The translations under genes were made by a program, and so were the position numbers. From positions 1 to 19,303 of the forward strand of contig JAFLEE010000092.1 of assembly GCA_017302015.1 (NCBI GenBank): 19,303 nt of DNA, in the 5' to 3' direction. Numbering within the stretch: the stretch's first letter is position 1; each line of letters opens with the position of its first letter. This stretch comes from Spirochaetota bacterium. Lineage in GTDB: Bacteria; Spirochaetota; UBA12135; COTS27; JAFLEE01. The notes beneath the pieces are model-generated. The model saw only the letters and a list, made by a program, of their open reading frames with translations, was not told the DNA's origin and ran no database searches. Of the stretch, positions 5,344 through 16,728 are shown piece after piece.

Positions 5344-6151
5344 ATCCGCCGCGCCCACGATCGATGAATTGGGCGAGTACGTCGTCCACCACCTCATGGA
5401 TGGGCAGCGCTGGTCGCCGTTCCCCGGCGTCCACCTCGAGGTCCCCCGCTTCATGCTCCTCAACGTCGGCGCGCTGCAGATGGGCACCTCCTTCCACGTG
5501 CTCATGCTGTTCTTCGCCGTCGCCCTCATCGCGCTCTGCTTCATCGTCTTCTATAAGAAAGACGCGACCAAGGCGCCCCGCGGCCTGACCAACGCCCTCG
5601 AGTACCTCGTGGTCTTCGTGCGCAACGAGGTCTGCCTCAAGACCATGGGCGAGCATTGGGGGCGCAAGTTCACCCCCTATATGCTCACGCTCTTCTTCTT
5701 CATCTTCTTCCTCAACTACATGAGCCTGGTCCCGATCTTCGGCACGGCCATGGCCAACGTGAACATCACCGGTAGCCTCGCGCTGCTGACGCTGGCCATC
5801 ATGCTCATCGGCGGCCTGGCGGTCAACGGGGTGGTGGGGTTCTTCAAGATCTTCCTGCCGCCCAACGTGCCCAAGCCCATCCTGCCGCTCCTCTTCGTCA
5901 TCGAGATCGCCAACGTCCCCATCCGCATCTTCGCCCTCACCATCCGGCTCTTCGCCAACATGTTCGGCGGCCACATGGTCATCGGCATCCTCATCGGCCT
6001 CATCATCGCCTTCGGCGGCTGGGGCATGCTCACCTTCCCCCTCATCCTCTTCGTCTACGTCCTGGAGGTCCTCGTCGCCTTCCTCCAGGCCTACATCTTC
6101 ACCATGCTGTCGGCGGTCTTCATCACCGGCATGCTCCACCCCGAACATTAG
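5333..6151 (+). CDS. atpB: F-type ATP synthase subunit a
   Basis: Subunit a forms the two proton half-channels of Fo against the c-ring in the inner membrane. The protein has 272 residues with five to six transmembrane helices. The essential arginine is Arg205 in TIRLFANMFGGH, in the fourth-helix signature, and the last helix carries the conserved polar residue in VAFLQAYIFTML (Gln252). An extended hydrophilic N-terminus (residues 1-50) precedes the first helix. The ATG lies inside the end of the upstream membrane gene with an AAGGGG eight bases ahead. atpE follows after 21 bases. The full set of Fo and F1 genes downstream makes the role secure. Confidence 0.96.
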   Translation: MAAESAAPTIDELGEYVVHHLMDGQRWSPFPGVHLEVPRFMLLNVGALQMGTSFHVLMLFFAVALIALCFIVFYKKDATKAPRGLTNALEYLVVFVRNEVCLKTMGEHWGRKFTPYMLTLFFFIFFLNYMSLVPIFGTAMANVNITGSLALLTLAIMLIGGLAVNGVVGFFKIFLPPNVPKPILPLLFVIEIANVPIRIFALTIRLFANMFGGHMVIGILIGLIIAFGGWGMLTFPLILFVYVLEVLVAFLQAYIFTMLSAVFITGMLHPEH

Positions 6152-6172
6152 AAACCCCCGCAGGAGAACCCC

Positions 6173-6454
6173 ATGGACGCCACCAACATCGCTCAAACCG
6201 CCGCCGCCATCGCGCCAGTCGTGAAAAGCGGTCCCGCCATCTCCGCCGCCGGCTTCGCGGCCATGGGCGCCGGCCTCGCCGCCCTGGGCGCCGGCATCGG
6301 CATCGGCATCACCGGCGGCAAGGCCCTCGAGGGCATCGCCCGCCAGCCCGAAGCGCAGGGCAAGCTGACCGGCACGATGATCCTCGGCATCGCGTTCATC
6401 GAGGGGATCGCCATCTTCGCCATCGTCATCGCGATCCTCGCCCTCGGCAAGTAA
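6173..6454 (+). CDS. atpE: F-type ATP synthase subunit c
   Basis: Subunit c is the proton-carrying hairpin of the rotor ring. The protein has 93 residues. The first membrane helix contains the glycine zipper GAGIGIGITGG (39-49), the polar loop is ARQPE (56-60), and the second helix carries the ion-binding carboxylate Glu77 in GIAFIEGIAIF. The residue after Glu77 is Gly rather than the Ser/Thr found in Na+-dependent rings, and no Gln is seen at the equivalent first-helix site, so protons are the likely coupling ion. The N-terminal 20 or so residues extend beyond the minimal ~75-80-residue form. A clear AGGAG lies six bases before the ATG. Confidence 0.96.
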   Translation: MDATNIAQTAAAIAPVVKSGPAISAAGFAAMGAGLAALGAGIGIGITGGKALEGIARQPEAQGKLTGTMILGIAFIEGIAIFAIVIAILALGK

Positions 6455-6464
6455 GAGGCCTTCC

Positions 6465-7010
6465 ATGTCCGCCCCCGCCGCCCACACCGAGGTCGCCTCG
6501 GGCAGCCCCGACCTGGGGAGCCTCATCTTCCGGATCGATCCGGGGATGGCGATCTGGACCTGGCTCTTCTTCGGGCTCCTGCTCGTGCTCCTGTGGAAGT
6601 TCGCCTGGAAGCCCATCCTCAAGGTGCTCGACGACCGCGAGAAGCACATCAGCGATTCCCTGGAGAACGCCGAGAAGGCGCGGCAGGAACTCGAGCGGGT
6701 GACCACGCAGCAGAAGCAGCTCATCCACGAGGCCGAGAAGCGCGCCGTGGAGATCATCCAGCAGGCGCGGGTCGAGGCGTCGACCAAGGCCGAAGAGGTC
6801 CTCGAGAAGGCCGTGGCCGAGGCCAAGACCCTCTCCGAGACCGTCCACGCCGACGTCCAACGCGAGAAAGAAGCCGCGCTGCGCGAGATCCGCGCCGAGA
6901 CCATCAATCTCGCCCTCCTCGCCGCGGGCAAGGTGCTCGAGGAGCGGCTCGACGGCGACGCCCAACGCAAGACCGCCGAACGCTTCATCGACACCATGAG
7001 CCGAAACTAG
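6465..7010 (+). CDS. atpF: F-type ATP synthase subunit b
   Basis: Subunit b is the peripheral stalk linking Fo to F1. The protein has 181 residues: a short N-terminal segment, one transmembrane helix around residues 28-45 (AIWTWLFFGLLLVLLWKFAW), then the signature KPILKVLDDREKHISDSLENA. A long charged alpha-helix, suited to a right-handed coiled coil, runs to the C-terminus. Only one b-type gene is present, so a homodimer is expected. A GAGG sits six bases ahead of the ATG, ten bases after atpE. The C-terminal part (LLAAGKVLEERLDGDAQRK) is the delta-binding end. Confidence 0.94.
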   Translation: MSAPAAHTEVASGSPDLGSLIFRIDPGMAIWTWLFFGLLLVLLWKFAWKPILKVLDDREKHISDSLENAEKARQELERVTTQQKQLIHEAEKRAVEIIQQARVEASTKAEEVLEKAVAEAKTLSETVHADVQREKEAALREIRAETINLALLAAGKVLEERLDGDAQRKTAERFIDTMSRN

Positions 7011-7019
7011 GGGCCCCCC

Positions 7020-7559
7020 ATGTCGCTGCGCCCCGTCGCCCACCGCTACGCCAAATCGCTCCTCGAGACCCTTCCCGACGAGGCCACCGTCGCCCGCGTC
7101 GATGGAGACCTCTCCGGCCTTCTCGCCACCCTGAGGGTCGAAACCGAGTTGCGCCGGGCCCTCGTCAGCCCCATCGTCCCCCTCGAGCGCAAGCGCGCGG
7201 CTTTCCGCGCCCTCGGGGGCGGCCGCTTCGCCGAGCCCACGGTCCGTTTCCTCGAGTACCTCGCCTGGAAGGGCCGCTCGGGCATCCTCATCGAGGTCAT
7301 GGAGGAGTGGAACGAGCTGCTGCGCGCCCGCCGCGGCGAGGTGCTCGCCACGGTCCTCAGCGCGGTGGCGATGGACGCCGCCCAAGCCGACGCCATCCGG
7401 GCCCTGGTCTCCAAGCGCCTCGGGCGGACGGTCGTGATCGACCATAAGGTCGACGCCTCGCTCATCGGCGGCTTCCAGGTCTTCTTCGAAAACCGCGTCA
7501 TGGATTTCAGCCTCAAGGGCCGCCTCCAGCGCCTCAAAGAAAAACTTCACGCCGCCTAG
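7020..7559 (+). CDS. atpH: F-type ATP synthase subunit delta
   Basis: Delta (OSCP) caps F1 and anchors the peripheral stalk to alpha. The protein has 179 residues, the usual length. The N-terminal helical domain begins [11 protein letters not shown] and includes [25 protein letters not shown]. The C-terminal domain carries the family signature [34 protein letters not shown], close to the typical D.SLIGG...GD...D.S...KL..L pattern. The ATG is nine bases after the atpF stop with AGGGG upstream. Cytoplasmic face of the inner membrane. Confidence 0.93.
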   Translation: MSLRPVAHRYAKSLLETLPDEATVARVDGDLSGLLATLRVETELRRALVSPIVPLERKRAAFRALGGGRFAEPTVRFLEYLAWKGRSGILIEVMEEWNELLRARRGEVLATVLSAVAMDAAQADAIRALVSKRLGRTVVIDHKVDASLIGGFQVFFENRVMDFSLKGRLQRLKEKLHAA

Positions 7560-7584
7560 AAGCGCGGCAACCGGAACACGCCCC

Positions 7585-9096
<1,512 letters not shown>

Positions 9097-9105
9097 CGAG
9101 GCACC

Positions 9106-9975
9106 GTGGCCACGATCAAGTCCCTCACCCGGAAAATACGCGCGCTGAAGAACACGCGCAAGATCACCAAGGCGATGAAGATGATCGCCTTCACGCGCTT
9201 CCGCCGCGCCCACAAGGCCCTGGGAGACAGCCGGGCCTACGGCGAAGAGATGGGCCGCCTCGTTTCCCGCCTGCTCCCCGCCGCCGAAACGCCCCATCCC
9301 CTCACGCTGCCCGCCCCCCGGCCCTCCGGCAAGATCCTCATCGCCGCGTTCACCAGCGAGCGCGGCCTCTGCGGGGCCCTCAACACGAACATGCTGCTGT
9401 CGCTGGTGCCTTTCCTCTCCGAGCGGCTGGCCAAGGGGGTCGCGGTGACCTTCCTCAATTGCGGGCGCAAGGGCAACGAGTTCTTCAAGCGGAAGAAGAT
9501 CGCCGTCCAGATCGAGAACGAGCCCCCCCTCAAGAAGATCACCCCCGCGGGCGCCCGCGGCCTGGCCGACCGCCTCGCCCGCGAGTACGCCGAAGGCAAA
9601 TGGGACGAAGTCTGGGTCGTCTGGACGGAATGCCATTCCATCGTGCGCCTCACCCCGACCCTCGAGCGCCTGCTCCCCGTCTCCCTCAAGGCCGGGGGCG
9701 AGCCCGCCGCGGGGGCCTCCATGCTCCTCGAGCCCGACGCCGACACCGTCCTCGACGGGGCCATCCGCGACGCCGTGCGCACCCGCGTCTTCGGCTGCTA
9801 CCTGGGGGAGAACGCCTCCGAGCACGCCGCGCGCATGACGGCCATGGAGAACGCCACCAATAACGCCACCGTCCTCATCGACCACACGACCCTCGTGCGC
9901 AACCGCATGCGCCAGGCCGCGATCACCCGCGAGCTCATCGAGATCATCTCGGGCGTCGAATCCATGAAAGATTGA
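9106..9975 (+). CDS. atpG: F-type ATP synthase subunit gamma
   Basis: Gamma is the central rotor shaft of F1. The protein has 289 residues, starting with GTG. The N-terminal coiled-coil helix has the signature IKSLTRKIRALKNTRKITKA and MKMIAF. The central domain carries FTSERGLCGALNTN, and the C-terminal helix ends with the conserved RM.AM.NAT.NA....TL..NR.RQA.IT.E..EI..G pattern (AARMTAMENATNNATVLIDH). The GTG is supported by GAGG five bases upstream and the family start (VATIKSL). Thirty bases with AAAGGAAAGG separate it from atpD. Confidence 0.96.
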   Translation: MATIKSLTRKIRALKNTRKITKAMKMIAFTRFRRAHKALGDSRAYGEEMGRLVSRLLPAAETPHPLTLPAPRPSGKILIAAFTSERGLCGALNTNMLLSLVPFLSERLAKGVAVTFLNCGRKGNEFFKRKKIAVQIENEPPLKKITPAGARGLADRLAREYAEGKWDEVWVVWTECHSIVRLTPTLERLLPVSLKAGGEPAAGASMLLEPDADTVLDGAIRDAVRTRVFGCYLGENASEHAARMTAMENATNNATVLIDHTTLVRNRMRQAAITRELIEIISGVESMKD

Positions 9976-11666
<1,691 letters not shown>

Positions 11667-11708
11667 GGGCCTGTCGGCCTTATTTCCTTAAGATTGGCAA
11701 ACCATCGT

Positions 11709-11867
11709 CTCGCCGGGGCTATGGCATCCCCCGGTGTCAGGTAGGGGACCCCTTCGGGGCGCCGCAGCGCCAGTCTTTTAGTCTCGGGTGCGGGTTTTGT
11801 GGTGGCGCTGATGCGCCCCTACGGGGTCCCCTAATTGCCACGAGGGCATTGCGCTTCCACCGGCGAG
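11709..11867. repeat. Palindromic dispersed element, copy 2 (159 bp)
   Basis: The element is bounded by perfect inverted CTCGCCGG (11709-11716) and CCGGCGAG (11860-11867). Pairing inside: TAGGGGACCCC (11742-11752) with GGGGTCCCCTA (11823-11833); GGGGCGC (11756-11762) with GCGCCCC (11813-11819); CAGCGCCA (11765-11772) with TGGCGCTG (11803-11810). That makes 26 perfect pairs around a 30-base loop. The core matches copy 1 (GCGCCGCAGCGCCAG identical; the block starting TGCGGGTTTT with two changes in 28), while the 11-bp arm is different sequence in the two copies. I see no target-site duplication. Confidence 0.75.
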
Positions 11868-12094
11868 CATGACGTCAAACGCTTACGCATTTGAACGGGG
11901 TGGGGGAGAAGAGATCGTTTTTTCTAATACACGCCTCCGTAACGTAGGGACCTAACTTCGTGATCGTCGACGGCGATTCCGTGTTTTGATTTTCGACAAA
12001 CCTTCGTGACTCGCTCCCGAAAGAGCCTCTTTACCAATCCAGCACATGGGCTTTTTGGTCCGCGGCTCGGGTGTCCTTCGGTTATCTTTGCGGC

Positions 12095-12119
12095 GGGGCG
12101 GGGCGGGGCGGGGCGGGGC
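12095..12119 (+). repeat. (GGGGC)5 tract, G-quadruplex candidate
   Basis: Five consecutive GGGGC units on the plus strand give five runs of four G separated by single C bases, enough for a stacked G-quadruplex. The tract lies five bases beyond the stop of the minus-strand HAD gene, so the HAD transcript would carry the C-rich complement. Confidence 0.9.
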
Positions 12120-12123
12120 GGCT

Positions 12124-12828
12124 TCAGTCGAAGGAGGCCGGGAGTTCGCGCAGATCCTGGATCTTACGGGCTCCGGCGGGCACTGGGGCCGTCGAATGGA
12201 AGCGGTCGATCCAGATCGGGCGGAGACCGGCGGCGAGGGCCCCTTGGATGTCGTCTTCGAGGCTATCCCCGATATGGATCGCGGCGTTCGGGGGAACCCC
12301 CATGCGCTCGCAGGCGATTTGGAAGATCCGGCCCTCCGGCTTGGAACTTCCCTCCACGGCGGAAATGACCACGGTGCGGAAATAGCGGGCGATCTCCAGC
12401 CCCTCCAGGAGGGGCAGGAGACGCGAGTCCCAATTGGAGACGATGGCCATGGGCACGCTGCGCGCGGCCAGCCCCTCGAGGGCCTCCCGGGCGTCGTCGT
12501 AGAGGCGCCAGCGCGACGAGTCGCCGAAGGAGACGTAGAGATCCTCGAAGAAGGCGTCGAAATCGGCGAAGGGCGGGAAGCCGTCGAAGACCCGCGCCAC
12601 GATCCGCTTCCACCAGGCTTTTTCGTCCTTCTGCAGGCCCTGGCCCAGGCGCTCGTTCTCGAGGTCTTTATCGTTCCAGACTTTCCGGAAGGCGGCCCCG
12701 ATCGCCGGCGCCCCCGCGGCCACCCCGTAGCGATGGGCGAACTCGGCGTAGACTTCACCGACCGAGGGCCAGGCGTAGAGGAGGGTGTTCCCCGCGTCGA
12801 AGAAGGCGGCGCGCGCGCGTTCCTTCAC
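12124..12828 (-). CDS. HAD-superfamily hydrolase (subfamily IA, REG-2/HDHD3-like)
   Basis: The protein has 234 residues. HAD motif I is FFDAGNTLLYAW near residue 9-20 (nucleophile Asp followed by AGNTL, the variant of the DxDGT pattern seen in REG-2-like HADs). A helical cap spans about 20-100, motif II is AIVSNWDSRLLP, motif III is the Lys in GSSKPEGRIF, and motif IV is HIGDSLEDDIQGALAAG. These predict a soluble Mg2+-dependent phosphatase of a small metabolite; the substrate cannot be told. The GTG start overlaps the TGA of the aspartate kinase gene (GTGA), so the two are coupled. An open frame extends further upstream but only inside the kinase gene. A haloacid dehalogenase proper is less likely given motif I. 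Confidence 0.85.
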   Translation of the reverse strand: MKERARAAFFDAGNTLLYAWPSVGEVYAEFAHRYGVAAGAPAIGAAFRKVWNDKDLENERLGQGLQKDEKAWWKRIVARVFDGFPPFADFDAFFEDLYVSFGDSSRWRLYDDAREALEGLAARSVPMAIVSNWDSRLLPLLEGLEIARYFRTVVISAVEGSSKPEGRIFQIACERMGVPPNAAIHIGDSLEDDIQGALAAGLRPIWIDRFHSTAPVPAGARKIQDLRELPASFD

Positions 12829-14204
12829 GCGCAGAGCGCTTCGTTGAGGGCCCGGATGGCCTTCTCGTAGTCGGGACGCTCGATGACGAATTGCATGTTC
12901 GTCTGGCGCAGGGATTGGCTGACGCAGAGGATATTGGTGCCGCTCTGGGCGAGGGCCTGGGCGGCCGCGGCGAGCACGCCGGGCTTGGCGATATTGCTCC
13001 CGATGGCGCAGACCATCGCCACCTCGCGCACGGCGATGACGGGGTACTTCCCCTGGAGTTCGGAGAGGAAGGCGTCGGAGACGTCCTTGGCCCACACCAC
13101 GTGGCTGATGCTGTTGGCGTTGGTGGCCTTGAGGATATAGCTCACCTTGTGCCGGCGGAAGATGTCCATGACGTCCTGGTCGAAGCCCACCGCGCCGACC
13201 ATGGAGGGGTCGTGGATCTCCACCACCTTCACCTTGTGGCTGCCGGTGATGATCTCCACGCGGCTATCGGGGCAGATGTACTCCCGGGTGATCAGCGTGC
13301 CGGGGTGGCCCGGGTCGAAGGCGTTCTTGAGGCGCAGGTGGATGCCGGCCATCTCGAGGGGCTTGGACGCGCGGGGGTGGATGGCCTCCATCCCCACGTC
13401 GGCGAGCTGGTCGGCGACGTCGTAGTTCGTGTTGCCCACGATGACGCTCTTGTCGGTGCCCACGATCGCCGGGTCGGCGGAGGACAGGTGGAACTCCTTG
13501 TGGATGACGGCCTCGTCGGCCTTCACATGGACGGCGACCTTGCTGAAGGTGATCTCGCTATAGCCCCGGTCGAACTCGCGCATGATCCCCTCGGAGCCCT
13601 TGGTGTAGCCCGTGAGGATGGGCATGGCCTTGGCGCAATCGATGCCGGCCATGGCCTTCTTCACCCGTTCGTCGATGGTAATGTACTCCGCGTCGTCGAA
13701 CCCGCCGAGGTCGACGTAGAGGGCGTGCACGCCCCGGCCCCGCAGCATGGCCACCGAGTTCCAGGCGGCGTGGGCCTCGCCGATGCTCGCCAGCATCTCG
13801 CGGGCGGACCAGAGGATGCTCACGCGCTCCGCGTAGCCCGAGGAGAGGAGGTGGGCCATGCTGCCCAGGTAATCGGCCGTGCGGCGGATGCGGTCTTCGA
13901 TGAAGGCGTCGGCCGCCCCCACGTCGAGGCCGGCGCCCGCGAATCCCCGGTTGATCGCCTTGAGGTCGACGAGGAGTTTCTCGAGGGCGGGTTGGTAGTC
14001 CTTCCCCTCGGCGAAGAGGGAGTAGATGCCCGGCTTGCCCGTCTTCTTGTGCTCGAGGAGTTCATTCGTGACCCCGCCGTAGGCCGAGACGACGAAGATG
14101 CGCCCGTAGATCTCGTCGGGTTTCCGATGGCCGATGATGAGGTTGTCGATGACTTCGCCGAACCGCGACATGGAGGTGCCGCCGATCTTTTCAACGGTGA
14201 GCAT
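12825..14204 (-). CDS. Aspartate kinase, resembling the ectoine-pathway subgroup
   Basis: Aspartate kinase phosphorylates aspartate to aspartyl phosphate, the entry to lysine, threonine, methionine and diaminopimelate (or ectoine). The protein has 459 residues. The N-terminus MLTVEKIGGTSMSRFGEV has the catalytic KxGGTS, followed by VVSAYGGVTNELLEHKKTG. This opening and the long insertion after it resemble the aspartokinases I know from ectoine clusters rather than LysC/ThrA types. Later come ILTGYTKGSEGIMREFDRGY and, at the C-terminus, an ACT-domain pair with AMVCAIGSNIAKPGVLAAAA. No ectABC genes are in the window. It has its own promoter box and an AGGGA ribosome-binding site six bases before the ATG. 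The HAD gene follows with an overlap. Confidence 0.85.
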   Translation of the reverse strand: MLTVEKIGGTSMSRFGEVIDNLIIGHRKPDEIYGRIFVVSAYGGVTNELLEHKKTGKPGIYSLFAEGKDYQPALEKLLVDLKAINRGFAGAGLDVGAADAFIEDRIRRTADYLGSMAHLLSSGYAERVSILWSAREMLASIGEAHAAWNSVAMLRGRGVHALYVDLGGFDDAEYITIDERVKKAMAGIDCAKAMPILTGYTKGSEGIMREFDRGYSEITFSKVAVHVKADEAVIHKEFHLSSADPAIVGTDKSVIVGNTNYDVADQLADVGMEAIHPRASKPLEMAGIHLRLKNAFDPGHPGTLITREYICPDSRVEIITGSHKVKVVEIHDPSMVGAVGFDQDVMDIFRRHKVSYILKATNANSISHVVWAKDVSDAFLSELQGKYPVIAVREVAMVCAIGSNIAKPGVLAAAAQALAQSGTNILCVSQSLRQTNMQFVIERPDYEKAIRALNEALCA

Positions 14205-14230
14205 GGGGAATCCCTGGGGAAAGGTGCGGC

Positions 14231-14236
14231 ATTATA
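14231..14236 (-). promoter_or_regulatory. -10 box upstream of the aspartate kinase gene
   Basis: A perfect TATAAT on the minus strand lies 26 bases before the ATG at 14204, predicting a leader of about 20 bases that contains the AGGGA ribosome-binding site. It falls in the 76-base gap after yggS. A convincing -35 is not seen. Read-through from the yggS operon is also possible. Confidence 0.5.
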
Positions 14237-14280
14237 CCTTTGGGGGCTCGGGCGCCGGAAGGCGCGCCGCCGCCGACGGC

Positions 14281-14982
14281 TCAGGCCGCGGGGCGGGGCC
14301 CGAAGAGGGCGGTGCCGATGCGCACGAGGTTCGCGCCCTCGGCGATGGCGGCCTCCCAGGAATCGGACATGCCCATGGAGAGGGTGGTGGGGAACAGGTT
14401 GGGTTGCCGAACGGATTGGAGCGCTTCGAAGCACGCGCGGGTCTGGGCGAAATAGGGGCGAAGGCCGTCGCCGCCCAATCCGGCGGGCCCCATGGTCATG
14501 AGGCCCTCGATCCGCAGGTGCGCGAAGGGGGCCAACGAGGCGATGAATTCGGGGATGGCCTCGGGGAAGACGCCTGCTTTCTGGGGCTCCCGCCCCGAAT
14601 TGACCTCCACCAGGACGGGGTAGGCCGACCCGCGTTCGGCGGCGCACGCATCGAGGATGGAAGCGATCTTGGGCCGGTCGAGGGTGTCGACGCTATCCAC
14701 GCGGGGCGCGAGCGCCCGGATTTTATTGGATTGGAGGTGGCCGATGAACCGCCATCGGGCCCGGTCGCGCCCCGCACCGTACTCGCGCTCCAGGCGCCCC
14801 TGGAGGTCCAGGGTTTCTTGCACATAATTCGAACCCAGCAGGCCGATGCCCGATTCGATGGCGACGGCGATTTCCCCGGGGGTCCGGGATTTCACGACGG
14901 CGCACAGGCTCACGCCGACGGGGAGGCGGGCGAGGATCCCCGAGATCCGTTCGCGCAGGCGCAGGGCGTCTTCGGGATTCAT
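14281..14982 (-). CDS. yggS: YggS/PLPBP-family pyridoxal-phosphate homeostasis protein
   Basis: This family binds pyridoxal 5'-phosphate without a known catalytic activity and keeps PLP and amino/keto-acid pools balanced. The protein has 233 residues forming an alanine-racemase-type TIM barrel. The PLP lysine is in CAVVKSRTP (about residue 31), followed by GSNYVQETLDLQGRL, WRFIGHLQSNKIRALAPRVD, VLVEVNSGREPQKAG, GLMTMGP and LSMGMSDSWEAAIAEGANLV, then RIGTALFG. The usual GENYVQE is GSNYVQE here. It starts 27 bases after the helicase gene with no good Shine-Dalgarno, suggesting coupled translation. The co-occurrence with ridA in one operon fits a shared role in PLP-linked metabolite damage. Confidence 0.92.
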   Translation of the reverse strand: MNPEDALRLRERISGILARLPVGVSLCAVVKSRTPGEIAVAIESGIGLLGSNYVQETLDLQGRLEREYGAGRDRARWRFIGHLQSNKIRALAPRVDSVDTLDRPKIASILDACAAERGSAYPVLVEVNSGREPQKAGVFPEAIPEFIASLAPFAHLRIEGLMTMGPAGLGGDGLRPYFAQTRACFEALQSVRQPNLFPTTLSMGMSDSWEAAIAEGANLVRIGTALFGPRPAA

Positions 14983-15009
14983 GGGGCGAGGCGGCGGGCG
15001 CTTCCGCCC

Positions 15010-16728
15010 TCAGGGAGCCGCGGCCAAGCGGAGGCTTTCCAGGCCCTCCACGTCGGCTTGGCCGCTGATCACATCGCCGCTTTTCAGGACCTGGTATTGG
15101 TAGCCCTGCTCGAGGAGGAAGCGCTTGCGGTTCTGGGCGTAGAGCTCTTCTTTGGTGTCGGCGGTGACGAGGGTGAAGAACCAGGCGCGGTTGTGCCCGG
15201 GCTTGGGGCGCAGGATACGGCCGAGGCGCTGGGCCTCTTCCTGGCGGCTGCCATAGGTACCCGAGATCTGGATCGCCACGTCGGCGTCGGGGAGGTCGAT
15301 GGCGAAATTGGCCACCTTGCTGACCAGCAGCACGGGGATCTCGCCGGCGCGGAAGCGGTTGTAGAGGTCGACGCGCTGGGGGTTGGGCATGCGCCCGGTG
15401 ATGAGGGGCAGCCGGAAGCGTTCGGCCAGGGATTCGAGCTGGTCGAGGTACTGGCCGATGATGAGCACGCGGTGGTCGGCCAGTCGCTCGATGAGGGCCC
15501 GGATGACCTCGGTCTTGGCCGGGTTCTCGCTGGCGAGGCGGAACTGGTTCTTGTCGGTCTTGCGGAAATACTCCCGGGTGAGCTCCTCGTCCATGCCCAC
15601 GCGCACCTCGAGGCAGATGGCCTTGGCGATGAAGTCCTGGGCCTCCAACTCCTTCCACGGCAGGTCGAATTTCTTCGGGCCGATGAGGGCGAAGACGTCG
15701 CGCTCGTGGCCATCCTCGCGCACCAATGTGGCGGTGAGGCCCAGGCGGCGCTTGGCCTGGATGCTGGCGACGGCGCGGAAGACGGGGGCCGGGAGGAGGT
15801 GGATCTCGTCGTAGACGATGAGCCCCCAATTGGTGTCGCCGAAGAGGTTCAAGTGCTTGAAGGCGTCGTTCTTCTGGTGGCGGTAGACGAGGATCTGGTA
15901 GGTGGTGAGGGTCACCGCCCGGAGTTCCTTCAGTTCGCCGGAGTACTCGCCGATATCGGCCTCGGTGAGCGTGCTCAGGCGCAGGAGTTCGCTCTTCCAT
16001 TGCCGCAGCGCCACGATATTGGGGGAGATGATGAGCGTCTTCATCTGCAAGCGCGCCATGGCGAGGATCCCCACCAGGGTCTTCCCCGCGCCGCAGGGGA
16101 GCACGATGATGCCGGCGCCGCCGGCCCCGGCGAGGCCCCCGTAAAAGGCGCCGAGGCTCTCGACCTGGTACTTGCGGGGGACCATGCCGTGGTCCTCGTG
16201 CAGTTTGAAGGGGAGGGGATCGCCGTCCTCGAAGCCCACGCGGTCCTCCACCGGGAAGCCCATCTTGATCATCTCGAGTTTGAAGACGCCCTGGAGGGCC
16301 CGGGGGATGGTGAACTTGCCGAGGGATTCGCTCCAGGCCATGAGGCCCGCGATCTCCCGGGTCTTCACGAGGGTGCGCAGCAGATCGCCGTCTTCGGAGA
16401 CCACCTCGAGGGCCTCGTCGTCGTACGGCACGAGTTTCACGAGGCCGAAATGGTCCCATTGCTGCTTGACGAAGCGGGCCACGGCCGCGGGCACCGGGAA
16501 CCGGGACCAGGCCCCCAGGCGGCCGAGGACGTCCTCGGCGGTGAGGCCGGTGGAGTAGCCGTTCCACAGGCTGATCTCGTTGAGGTGGTAGGTGTAGAAG
16601 ACCTCGGGGCTCTTCACCAGTTCGAGGAAGGGGGAGATGGCGTCGCGCGCGGTGGGGAAGGCCGGCGATTTCACCTCGAGGAGGACGGAGAAATCGCTGT
16701 TGACGATGAGGGGCTTGGGTTCGTTCAT
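15010..16728 (-). CDS. XPB-type superfamily 2 DNA helicase
   Basis: The protein has 572 residues and resembles the bacterial/archaeal relatives of eukaryotic XPB, an ATP-driven DNA opener or translocase in repair. The N-terminal domain (1-180) resembles the XPB damage-recognition region. Helicase core: Walker A LPCGAGKTLVG (210-220), Walker B YDEIHLLPA (306-314), TATLVREDG (332-340) with the XPB-specific RED loop, then the second RecA domain and motif VI AQRLGRILRP (499-508). It lies directly after nadC, whose TGA is immediately followed by this ATG (TGAATG), and before yggS. In archaea XPB usually pairs with the Bax1 nuclease, and no such gene is seen here. Role in nucleotide-excision repair is inferred from the family. 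Confidence 0.9.
   Translation of the reverse strand: MNEPKPLIVNSDFSVLLEVKSPAFPTARDAISPFLELVKSPEVFYTYHLNEISLWNGYSTGLTAEDVLGRLGAWSRFPVPAAVARFVKQQWDHFGLVKLVPYDDEALEVVSEDGDLLRTLVKTREIAGLMAWSESLGKFTIPRALQGVFKLEMIKMGFPVEDRVGFEDGDPLPFKLHEDHGMVPRKYQVESLGAFYGGLAGAGGAGIIVLPCGAGKTLVGILAMARLQMKTLIISPNIVALRQWKSELLRLSTLTEADIGEYSGELKELRAVTLTTYQILVYRHQKNDAFKHLNLFGDTNWGLIVYDEIHLLPAPVFRAVASIQAKRRLGLTATLVREDGHERDVFALIGPKKFDLPWKELEAQDFIAKAICLEVRVGMDEELTREYFRKTDKNQFRLASENPAKTEVIRALIERLADHRVLIIGQYLDQLESLAERFRLPLITGRMPNPQRVDLYNRFRAGEIPVLLVSKVANFAIDLPDADVAIQISGTYGSRQEEAQRLGRILRPKPGHNRAWFFTLVTADTKEELYAQNRKRFLLEQGYQYQVLKSGDVISGQADVEGLESLRLAAAP

Larger units (their letters stand above)
11667..12123. other. 457-base gap between convergent atpC and HAD hydrolase
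   Basis: No gene is found. It holds the second palindromic element (11709-11867), a TGACGTCA palindrome just after it, a TTTTTT run at about 11919, and a (GGGGC)5 tract next to the HAD stop codon. A short hairpin AAAGA/TCTTT lies near 12020-12033. Apart from the element, no strong simple terminator is visible for either flanking operon, so the element itself may serve both. Confidence 0.6.

Noticed and set aside
5042-6997. A 651-codon antisense frame over atpI-atpF
   Set aside because: Same reason: mirror of biased codons, Glu/Asp/Gly-rich, no family.
11668-11690. Terminator directly after atpC (GGCC-TGTC-GGCC then TTATTT)
   Set aside because: Only four reliable pairs and a broken T run; too weak to list separately from the palindromic element just downstream.
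11871-11878. TGACGTCA palindrome as a regulator site
   Set aside because: An 8-base palindrome is expected often by chance and it lies between convergent gene ends, not at a promoter.
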